Of a DNA stretch of 64,000 nt, positions 53,747-61,123 are shown one piece after another. The stretch covers positions 2,977,501 through 3,041,500 of the forward strand of contig NZ_CP012332.1 of the NCBI RefSeq assembly GCF_001263175.1, read 5' to 3'. The notes under the pieces are model-generated. The model was not told the DNA's origin. It searched no databases and saw nothing but the letters and a program-made list of their open reading frames with translations. The stretch's first letter is position 1; each line of letters opens with the position of its first letter. A program made the position numbers and the translations under genes. The DNA comes from Vulgatibacter incomptus (GTDB lineage: Bacteria > Myxococcota > Myxococcia > Myxococcales > Vulgatibacteraceae).

Positions 53747-56700
53747 TGCGACCCTCGACCGCTCGACTTCTCCGGGGCGCCGTCGCGCTGGCGCTCCTGG
53801 CCCTCGGCACCGGATCCTGCGGGAAGGATCCCGCGCCGCCGCCGCCGTGCCGCGATGGCTACGTTCCCGCCGCCGACGGCTCTTGCACGCTCGCGCCGCC
53901 CACCTGCGTGGCGGGCGCGCCGGGCAGCATCGTCGAGGCCTGCGCGACGGAGCACCGCGCCTGCTTCGAGGATCAGCTGGGAGCGCTCTGTGGCGTCTGC
54001 CTCCCGGGCTTCGTGGAGGACGACGGCGCCTGCAGGCCCGTGATCGCCTGCGGCGATCTCGACTGCGCCGCCGAGGGCCGCACCTGTGCAGACGGAGGCT
54101 CGAGCCGGGACGCCCAGTGCGGCGCCTGCCTGCCGGGCAACGACGCCCTCGCCGGACGCTGCATCCATCGCACCTGCTCCACGACCGAGCGGGAGGGGAG
54201 CATCGCCGCGGATTGCGCGTCGAAGAACCGCACCTGCGACGAAGAGGGCCTGGAGGAAGCGGCCTGTGGCGGCTGCTACCCCGGCTTCGTCGAGAAGAGC
54301 GGCACCTGCCGCCTGGTCCGATCCTGCGGGGATCTGGGGTGCGCTGCGGCGAACCGGACCTGCACGGCCGCCCAGGCCCATGCGGACGCAGCCTGCGGCG
54401 CCTGCCGCGCCGGCTTCGTGGCGCTCGGCGGCGAATGCGCGCCCATCTCCGACGCGACCTGCGACGAGGGATCGGCGGAGGCCACCCCGATCGCCGCCGC
54501 CTGCGCCGCCGAGCATCGGGCCTGCGATTCGTCGAAGGCGCCGGCGGTGTGCGGCGCATGTGAAGGCAGCTTCGTCCTGGACCACGAGACCTTTGGCTGC
54601 GAGCCCTTCGTGCCGTGCAGCCAAAGGTCCTGCGAAACGGAGCACCGCGCCTGCGTCGAGGCACCCCAGGGCCGATGTGCCGGCTGCCTCCCTGGCTTCG
54701 TGGAGGATCCCCGGACCGGCTCGTGCCGCCAAGTGCGCACCTGCGCCTCGCTCACGTGCGGCGCCGAGCAGGCCTGCACGGAGGCGACGGACGAGACCGA
54801 CGCGATCTGCCGCCCGGCGTGTGCCGACGGTGAGATCTGGGGAGGCAGCCAGTGCGCGCCCTGCCCCGCCTGCGACGACGAAGGCGAGGACGGCCGTTGG
54901 CCCTTCCCCACCTCGGCCGGGAGCTGCATCTGCAAGACCAAGCCGGGATACTTCTATTCCACCGCCGGCGACGTGGGCACCTTCCGCTGCGACGCCGACG
55001 GCGACGGCTGGGTGAGGGAGAGCGCGCGGCTCGCGATCCAGTCGAAGGATCCGGCGCTGCGGACCAACGCTCGCTGCGAGCTCCGGACGATCGATCGCGT
55101 CGAGCTCCAGAACGAGGCGGGCGACTCCAAGGTGGTGCGCCTCTCGAGGCCCCTCGAGCTCTTCGAGACCGATCGAAACGACGACCAGGCGCTCCTCGAC
55201 GTCCACTGGCGATCGAAGGGCCTCCCCGCCTACGGCGCCGGGCGGCTCTCGGCCCGCGAGCTGAACCGCTTCACCAAGGTCTGTCACGACCGGCGCGCCG
55301 ACTACAACGACAACGGGATCGCGGACGTGTCGGAGTGGAGCGGCCATTCGCTCGGGCCGACCATGCGCCCGGAGCAGCAGCCGTTCAACGAGTTCAGCTA
55401 CTTCGTCGAGCTCTACCGCGGCTCCTATCGGTCTCCCGCCGGCGGCGAGGCCCACGGCACGTGGGTGATCCAGGAGAAGTCGCGCCTGGAGGCCCCCGCG
55501 GGCCCGGACAACCTCCACGTTCCGCTCTCGTACGCCGCCTCCGACGGCGCCTATTGGCGGCAGTGCAAGGTCGATCCCGATCCGCGGTGGAGGACCGCCA
55601 ATCCGCCCGTGGGCATGGACTTCGCCCGTTACACCGATCCGGCCACCTTCAACGGGTTGGGACATCACAGCCAGTTCAAGTGCCTGGTGGTCGACGACGA
55701 GCCGTCGTCGGGAGCGGTCCAGGAGCTCACCCCGGACGGCGTCAAGTCAGCGGGCTTCCGCCTCAGCCGTTGCGGGAAGGCGGGCCCTGCCGTGGTCCCC
55801 GGAGGAACCAACCCCTCCGACACGGTGGTGGGCTGCGAGCGGGTGGACGCCTCCTCGGTCAGGCCCGGAGACGTCCTCTGGGGAGCGGTGCCCTACAGAG
55901 ACTACGGCCCCACCCCGTACATGCGCTACGACGGCCTCGACATGGGGACGGCCCGCTACCAGGGCGGCTGCGTGAACTCGTGCGTCGAGGCGCTCGCGAG
56001 CTGCCCCGGCTATGACATCAACCCCATCGCCGCCGCCTGCCTCCGCGATCCACGGGACTTCGGAAAGTTCCTCGGCTGCTCGGCGTGGGAGGTCTGCGAC
56101 GGCCTCGACAACGACGGGGACGGAGTCGTCGACAACGGGGATCCGGGCGGCGGCGTCGCTTGCGACACGGGCCGGTTCGGCGTGTGCGAGGCGGGCACCA
56201 CCCACTGCATCGGCGGCGAGATCGTCTGCACCCAGGACGTTCCGGAGACGGCGGAGATCTGCAACGGGCTCGACGACGACTGCAACGGCGCGATCGACGA
56301 GACCTTCCCCGGCAAGGGTGACGCCTGCACCGTGCCGAACCTGAAGGGCGAGTGCGCCAAGGGACGGAAGGCGTGCGCCTCCTTCCCGGAGGAGAGGCCC
56401 CCGCGTGGCGAGGTCTTCTGCCAGCAGGTGAAGTTCCCGGAGGCCGAGACCTGCGCCGACGCCCTCGACCACGACTGCGACGGCAACCCCTACACGGAGA
56501 ACGGCAGCGACGAGAACATCGCCGGCTGCATCGACTACTACTACGACGGGGACGGCGACGGCTTCGCGGACCGGAACGTTCCGCCGAAGTGTCTCTGCTC
56601 TCCGAAGGGCAAATATCGGATCGTGGCCCCGACCAAGTGGGATTGCTGCGACTCGGATCCGAATGCCTACCCGGACTCGAACACCTTCCGCACCGGCCGG

Positions 56701-56937
56701 AACGCCTGCGGCTCCTTCGACTGGAACTGCGACGGGGTGGAGGAGAAGCAGAACACCGCCGTTTCCGCGAGCTGCAAATACAAGGTCCTCGCCTGCTCGT
56801 TGAACGGAAACGCAGGCTGGGAAGGGGCCGTGCCCGCCTGCGGTGAGTCGCAGCAGTGGGTGTACGACTGCCACTACAACGTGGGTGGCGCGCACTGTGA
56901 CCGCGACGGCTACCTGCGCACGCAGGCGTGCCGATGA
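53746..56937 (+). CDS. Cysteine-rich lipoprotein with seven EGF-like modules and MopE-type metal-binding motifs
   Basis: A 1063-residue lipoprotein (Cys after ALGTGS). Residues 30-365 hold about seven repeats of roughly 45 residues, each with a C-x-EHRAC or C-x-NRTC segment and a CGACLPGFVE-like segment, resembling EGF or receptor cysteine-rich modules. Residues about 400-770 are a beta-rich domain with few cysteines. From about 780 there are three putative metal-binding repeats of the MopE type (EVCDGLDNDGDGVVDNG, EICNGLDDDCNGAIDE, ETCADALDHDCDG) and DGDGDGFADRN. MopE of Methylococcus binds copper at the surface. Overlaps both neighbours. Confidence 0.8.
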   Translation: MRPSTARLLRGAVALALLALGTGSCGKDPAPPPPCRDGYVPAADGSCTLAPPTCVAGAPGSIVEACATEHRACFEDQLGALCGVCLPGFVEDDGACRPVIACGDLDCAAEGRTCADGGSSRDAQCGACLPGNDALAGRCIHRTCSTTEREGSIAADCASKNRTCDEEGLEEAACGGCYPGFVEKSGTCRLVRSCGDLGCAAANRTCTAAQAHADAACGACRAGFVALGGECAPISDATCDEGSAEATPIAAACAAEHRACDSSKAPAVCGACEGSFVLDHETFGCEPFVPCSQRSCETEHRACVEAPQGRCAGCLPGFVEDPRTGSCRQVRTCASLTCGAEQACTEATDETDAICRPACADGEIWGGSQCAPCPACDDEGEDGRWPFPTSAGSCICKTKPGYFYSTAGDVGTFRCDADGDGWVRESARLAIQSKDPALRTNARCELRTIDRVELQNEAGDSKVVRLSRPLELFETDRNDDQALLDVHWRSKGLPAYGAGRLSARELNRFTKVCHDRRADYNDNGIADVSEWSGHSLGPTMRPEQQPFNEFSYFVELYRGSYRSPAGGEAHGTWVIQEKSRLEAPAGPDNLHVPLSYAASDGAYWRQCKVDPDPRWRTANPPVGMDFARYTDPATFNGLGHHSQFKCLVVDDEPSSGAVQELTPDGVKSAGFRLSRCGKAGPAVVPGGTNPSDTVVGCERVDASSVRPGDVLWGAVPYRDYGPTPYMRYDGLDMGTARYQGGCVNSCVEALASCPGYDINPIAAACLRDPRDFGKFLGCSAWEVCDGLDNDGDGVVDNGDPGGGVACDTGRFGVCEAGTTHCIGGEIVCTQDVPETAEICNGLDDDCNGAIDETFPGKGDACTVPNLKGECAKGRKACASFPEERPPRGEVFCQQVKFPEAETCADALDHDCDGNPYTENGSDENIAGCIDYYYDGDGDGFADRNVPPKCLCSPKGKYRIVAPTKWDCCDSDPNAYPDSNTFRTGRNACGSFDWNCDGVEEKQNTAVSASCKYKVLACSLNGNAGWEGAVPACGESQQWVYDCHYNVGGAHCDRDGYLRTQACR

Positions 56938-59102
56938 GGAACGCGACCATGAAGACGGTGAAGCGATCGATCCTCGTCGGCGTTGCGCTCGGCGCGCTCG
57001 CCGGGTGCAGCGATCCGGAGTCCTGCCGGATCGAGACGACCGCCGCCGGCCAGCGGATGGTCTGCCCGGACGGCAGCTCGAGCCCGCTGGGCGGCAGCGG
57101 CGGCTGCACGGTCATCGAAGGCGAGGCGGGGGCGGCGATCGTCCGCTGCCCCGACGGCTCCGAGACCGTGATCCCGGCTCCGTCCAAGGGAAGGGACGGC
57201 AGCGACGGGAAGGACGGCGGCGACGGCCAGAACGGCAGGGACGGCGTCGACGGGGACAACGGGCGGGACGGCAAGGACGGGGCGCACGGCGAGGACGGCT
57301 CCGACGGCAAGGATGGCTCCGACGGCGCGGACGGGAAGGACGGCGCCACCGTCCTCGTCCGCCTCGTGGATCTCCCGGCCGGCGCGGAGTGCCCAGGGGG
57401 CGGCGTCGCCGTCTACGCGGGTCTCGACCTCGACGGCGACGGGATCCTCGACCTCCAGACCGAGGCGACCAGCCGGGAGGTGGTCTGCAGCGGCCTGCCG
57501 GGCAAGGACGGCACCGACGGCGGCGACGGGCAGCCGGGGGCGCCCGGGCGGGACGGCACGGACGGCAAGACCGCCCTCCTCCGTCTCGACCCGGAAGCCG
57601 CTGGGCCCAACTGCACCTATGGCGGCACCGCCGTCAGAAGCGGCCTCGATCTCGACGGAGACGGCGCTCTGTCGGACGACGAGGTGACCGCGACCCACTA
57701 CCTCTGCAACTCCCCCGCCTACGTGCTGGGCGTGGACTTCGGCGACCTGCGATTCCTGGAGTCGGGATCCCGCAACCACGTGACGATCCGGGCCATGCTG
57801 GGCGGGGCCTTCGATCCCCTGCGGCGCCTGCGCTGGCGGCTCCAGGTGACCGACGACCTCGGCGCGCCGATCGCCGGTCTCGCCATCTACCTCCCGCCGC
57901 CGCCGGGCGAAGTCGCCGGCAGCGCAGGTGGCGCAGGTGGCGCAGGTGGAGCGGGTGATGCGGGTGATGCGGGTGGCGAAGCCGGTGCGGGCGGCGCTGG
58001 TGGCGCAGCTGGCGCGGGAGCGCCCGACGTCGACACCTGGACCGACTTCGTCACCACCGATCCCCAGGGCTTCGCCATCCTCCGGAGCGGATTCACCGTC
58101 CGTGAAGACGGCCTCGACTCCTACGACGGCGCCACCCTCGATCTGGGCCTGGAGATCCCGGCCCCGGGCGCCTACCGCCTCCGCCTGGTCATCGAGGACA
58201 TCCGGACCGGCGAGGTGATCGCCGACCGCGCCTCCGAGGAGCTCGCGGCAGCGCCCCTGACCACCCTCGTCTATTTCTCCGACTTCGAGGATCTGCACCC
58301 GAACACGCCTGGAGTGGGCACCGTTCTCGGGCGGCTGGATCGCACCACCGCTCCCGACACCCCCGTCCGCTGGCGATATCGCCTGACCAGCCGGGGCGCG
58401 CCCGTCGTGGGGGCTGAGCTGGGGTTTCCGGAAGCAGGAGAGGAGGGCCTCCCCGCCACGTCCTGGACCGGAACGATCGCACTCGACGGTCAGGGCGAGG
58501 GCTGGCTCGGCGCAGCCGCAGGGTTCCCAGCGTCGGAGCTCCAGGTGATCGGCGGGGTCGCCAGGCGCGTTCGCGTCGACCTCCCCGCCGGCGATTACCT
58601 CCTCGAGGCCGAGGTGGTGGCCGTGGCGGCCGGCGCGCCAATCGCCCACGGCTCCCAGGCCTTCACCCTCCAGGAGCTCGGCAGCACGATCCAGCTCTCG
58701 GTTGACGAGGCCATCCTCGCCGGGCAGCGATCGCTCTTGGCGGTCGCGCTCTCCACCGCCTCCACCTACGCGAGCTCCGAGACCTTCCACCTGCACCTGC
58801 GGTGGACGGATCGCGCCGGGGCGGGCGCCGCCGGCCTCTCGATCTTCCGCGGGCCTCCCGGCGCCGATCCCAATGGGCACGCGGGCTGGACCGACGTCGT
58901 CCGGACCGACGCCGCCGGGGAGGCCATCTACCCGGTGGCCCTCACCGCCGCCGAGCTCCAGAGCCCGTCGCGCTACTGGCTCTTCTTGAGCCTCGAGCCA
59001 CCTCGCGTCGGGCGCTTCGCTCTGAGCGCCTCACTCGTGCGCGACGCCGACGGGCAGGTGATCGCCGAGGCCCCGGTCGTCGAAGTGGAGGTCGATCCCT
59101 GA
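56934..59102 (+). CDS. Collagen-like lipoprotein with DUF7151-type repeats
   Basis: A 722-residue lipoprotein (Cys about 25 after ALGALAG). Eighteen perfect Gly-X-Y triplets (GRDGSDGKDGGDGQNGRDG...), rich in Asp and Lys, span residues about 86-139. Two repeats of the type LVRLVDLPAGAECPGGGVAV-GLDLDGDG follow, separated by a second short GxD collagen stretch; these are typical DUF7151 domains. A Gly/Ala low-complexity stretch lies near residue 330-365, then a long beta-sandwich-rich C-terminal region. I choose ATG 56934 because it forms an ATGA overlap with the previous stop; 56928 (GTG) and 56949 are alternatives. Bacterial collagen-like proteins are surface fibres. Confidence 0.82.
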   Translation: MRNATMKTVKRSILVGVALGALAGCSDPESCRIETTAAGQRMVCPDGSSSPLGGSGGCTVIEGEAGAAIVRCPDGSETVIPAPSKGRDGSDGKDGGDGQNGRDGVDGDNGRDGKDGAHGEDGSDGKDGSDGADGKDGATVLVRLVDLPAGAECPGGGVAVYAGLDLDGDGILDLQTEATSREVVCSGLPGKDGTDGGDGQPGAPGRDGTDGKTALLRLDPEAAGPNCTYGGTAVRSGLDLDGDGALSDDEVTATHYLCNSPAYVLGVDFGDLRFLESGSRNHVTIRAMLGGAFDPLRRLRWRLQVTDDLGAPIAGLAIYLPPPPGEVAGSAGGAGGAGGAGDAGDAGGEAGAGGAGGAAGAGAPDVDTWTDFVTTDPQGFAILRSGFTVREDGLDSYDGATLDLGLEIPAPGAYRLRLVIEDIRTGEVIADRASEELAAAPLTTLVYFSDFEDLHPNTPGVGTVLGRLDRTTAPDTPVRWRYRLTSRGAPVVGAELGFPEAGEEGLPATSWTGTIALDGQGEGWLGAAAGFPASELQVIGGVARRVRVDLPAGDYLLEAEVVAVAAGAPIAHGSQAFTLQELGSTIQLSVDEAILAGQRSLLAVALSTASTYASSETFHLHLRWTDRAGAGAAGLSIFRGPPGADPNGHAGWTDVVRTDAAGEAIYPVALTAAELQSPSRYWLFLSLEPPRVGRFALSASLVRDADGQVIAEAPVVEVEVDP
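57189..57350 (+). repeat. Collagen-like Gly-X-Y repeat region
   Basis: Eighteen consecutive triplets starting with Gly, mostly GxD, encoded by GGC/GGG/GGA codons with GAC in third place. Charge pattern (Asp with Lys, Arg) fits triple-helix stabilisation without hydroxyproline. Confidence 0.85.
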
Positions 59103-59116
59103 TAGCGCTGCATCCG

Positions 59117-59143
59117 GGCGGGGTGGCGCTGTTCCACCCCGCC
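59117..59143. terminator. Bidirectional terminator after the surface operon
   Basis: GGCGGGGTGG (59117-59126) and its perfect complement (59134-59143) enclose a seven-base loop between the converging stops at 59102 and 59179. No T tract. Confidence 0.6.
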
Positions 59144-59178
59144 TCCGACGTACGGGACGACGAGGATCGGCGCGATCT

Positions 59179-60276
59179 CTAGAGAGTCTCGACCGTGAAC
59201 CCGCTCGCGCCGCCGGAGACCTCGATCTCGTAGCGATCGGCGGCTCCCTGGTAGTCCGGGCTCTCCATCCGCGACGAGCCGCCGATCGCGCCGAAGTACA
59301 TCGCGTCGAGGGCGACCTTGGCGGCGCCGCCCTGGACGCGGAGGCCGACGGCGACGCCTGCGGGGCGCCGGATCGTCACCTTCACCGCCCCGCCGGTGAT
59401 GGCGATCGGCACCGCTCCCGAGGGCGCTCCGAGGTCCAGGCTCAGGTGATGGACGCCGCCCGAGACCCGGATCGACTCGACGGCCAGGTCCCGCAGGTCG
59501 GCCTCGCAGCGGGCGAGGCCCCCGCCGAGCTCGAGCGCCCAGGGAATCGACGCGTTCAGCGCGATCCGGGCGCCGAGCTTGCGCAGATCGAAGAGCGAGA
59601 AGCGCGAGTACTCCACACGAACCTCCCCGCCATGGCAGCGCACCGTGGGCTCGCGCCCCTGGAACTGCGCGCGGTAGAGCTCGTCCTTTCCGGCGTCCGC
59701 GTGGATCTTGAGGTTCGACGCGCCCGAGACGAACGCCAACCTCCCACTGGTAGCCGAGGCCAGCGGCGCGGACAGCGTCGCAATCGCGCCTCGGTCGTTG
59801 CCCGCCCCCCGGAGGCGCGCCGCCTGATCCCGTAGGAGCTCACGGTATCCGTCGAGGAACTGCGCGAAGCGCTCCAGCTCCTCGTCGCGGTAGGCCGAGC
59901 AATAGGCCTCCGTCGCTTCGAGGAAGGGCGCGAGGAGGCGGTCGAAATCCTCCCCCCGTGCCGCGACCGTCTCCACCAGCACCTGTCGCCGATCCTGGGG
60001 GTCCCGCGTCCGCTTGACGAAACCCGCCTTTTCCATCCGGTCGAGCACGCCGGTGATCGCGCCAGTGGTCAAGCCAGTGAGCTCCGCCAGCCGGCCGGCG
60101 GTCATCGGACCCACCTGGTCCACGAGGCTCGCGCACCTCAGGTCCGTGACGTTGATTCCCAGACGGCCCGCCAAGGCCTCGCTGAACGCCACGCCTTCGT
60201 CGCCGTAGCGCCGCAAGCCCTGCACCAAGGCCATCCAGGCCTTCGGTTCGCCCTGTTCCCGCCCGTCGCTGTTCAC
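59179..60276 (-). CDS. MarR-type regulator fused to a toastrack-like beta domain
   Basis: A 365-residue fusion. Residues 1-150 are a MarR winged helix (MTAGRLAELTGLTTGAITGVLDRMEKAGFVKRTRDPQDRRQVLV, quoted in part: recognition helix GAITGVLDRMEKAG, wing DPQDRRQVLV). Residues about 160-365 are repetitive beta strands with alternating Gly (VSGASNLKIHAD, VSGGVHHLSLDL, ITGGAVKVTIRR, VQGGAAKVALDA), like DUF4097/LiaF toastrack domains. No signal or membrane helix, so both parts are cytoplasmic. GTG 60276 has AAGGAGG upstream. Divergent from the ABC system, which it probably controls. The ligand sensed is unknown. Confidence 0.85.
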   Translation of the reverse strand: MNSDGREQGEPKAWMALVQGLRRYGDEGVAFSEALAGRLGINVTDLRCASLVDQVGPMTAGRLAELTGLTTGAITGVLDRMEKAGFVKRTRDPQDRRQVLVETVAARGEDFDRLLAPFLEATEAYCSAYRDEELERFAQFLDGYRELLRDQAARLRGAGNDRGAIATLSAPLASATSGRLAFVSGASNLKIHADAGKDELYRAQFQGREPTVRCHGGEVRVEYSRFSLFDLRKLGARIALNASIPWALELGGGLARCEADLRDLAVESIRVSGGVHHLSLDLGAPSGAVPIAITGGAVKVTIRRPAGVAVGLRVQGGAAKVALDAMYFGAIGGSSRMESPDYQGAADRYEIEVSGGASGFTVETL

Positions 60277-60287
60277 AGCCAGCCTCC

Positions 60288-60317
60288 TTGACAGGAAAAC
60301 ATCTTAGCACGTAAGAC
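60288..60317 (+). promoter_or_regulatory. Promoter of the ABC system overlapped by a MarR-type operator palindrome
   Basis: TTGACA (60288-60293) is a perfect -35. A palindrome TCTTA-GCACG-TAAGA (60302-60316) covers the spacer and the weak -10 region (TAAGAC, 60312-60317). The reverse strand has TAAGAT at 60306-60301, a fair -10 for the regulator gene. MarR dimers bind such palindromes, so one site could repress both genes. The TTG of the -35 also overlaps the regulator's ribosome-binding site, so the -35 match may be partly chance. Confidence 0.45.
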
Positions 60318-60415
60318 GCTCCCACGCTGAGAACCTGTCGGAGGCCGGGAAGCGTCCCAGGAGATCTTGGAGTAGGGTGCCGCCCCGCATTGCCGTCCCT
60401 GAAGGAGAGCAGAAC

Positions 60416-61123
60416 GTGAACGCCATCGTCGAGATCCAGAACGTCGTCAAGGAGTACCCCCTCGGGAAGCTCTCCGTGCGAGCGCTCCACGGAGTGAACC
60501 TCGACATCGGCCGGGGAGAGTTCGCAGCGATCGCCGCGCCCTCCGGCGCCGGGAAGACCACGCTGCTGAACCTGATCGGCTGCGTGGACACGCCGACCAG
60601 CGGCACGGTGCGCATCGACGGCCAGTCGACCTCCGAGCTGGGCGACTCGGGGCTCACCGCGCTCCGGCTCCACAAGCTCGGCTTCATCTTCCAGAGCTTC
60701 AACCTCATCGCGGTCCTCGACCTCTATCAGAACGTCGAGTTCCCGCTCCTGCTCCAGGGCGGCATGAGCCGCAAGGAGCGCGACGCGCGGGTGCGCGAGA
60801 TGGTCGAGAAGGTCGGCCTCACCAAGCAGCTCCGGCAGCGGCCCAACGAGCTCTCCGGCGGCCAGCGCCAGCGCGTCGCCATCGCGCGCGCCCTCGTGAC
60901 CCGGCCCGCGATCGTGCTCGCCGACGAGCCCACCGCCAACCTCGACTCGACCACCGGCACGAACATCATCGAGCTGATGCGCGAGATCAACCACACCGAG
61001 CACACCACCTTCATCTTCTCCACCCACGATCCCAAGGTGATGGATCACGCCGATCGCGTGGTGAAGATGGCCGACGGGCGGATCGTCGACGACGGCCGCG
61101 GCGCCGCAGCAGGGGTGGCGTGA
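60416..61123 (+). CDS. ABC transporter ATP-binding protein, LolD/MacB type
   Basis: A 235-residue ATPase of the lipoprotein-release/macrolide-export class. Walker A is APSGAGKTT (Ala in place of the usual first Gly), Q-loop IFQSFNLIAVL, signature LSGGQRQRVAIARAL, Walker B IVLADEPTANLD and H-loop FIFSTHDPKV. GTG 60416 with GAAGGAG upstream is preferred over 60377. The stop overlaps the permease ATG (TGATG). Powers the two FtsX permeases downstream; the cargo may be a lipoprotein, peptide or antibiotic. Confidence 0.92.
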   Translation: MNAIVEIQNVVKEYPLGKLSVRALHGVNLDIGRGEFAAIAAPSGAGKTTLLNLIGCVDTPTSGTVRIDGQSTSELGDSGLTALRLHKLGFIFQSFNLIAVLDLYQNVEFPLLLQGGMSRKERDARVREMVEKVGLTKQLRQRPNELSGGQRQRVAIARALVTRPAIVLADEPTANLDSTTGTNIIELMREINHTEHTTFIFSTHDPKVMDHADRVVKMADGRIVDDGRGAAAGVA

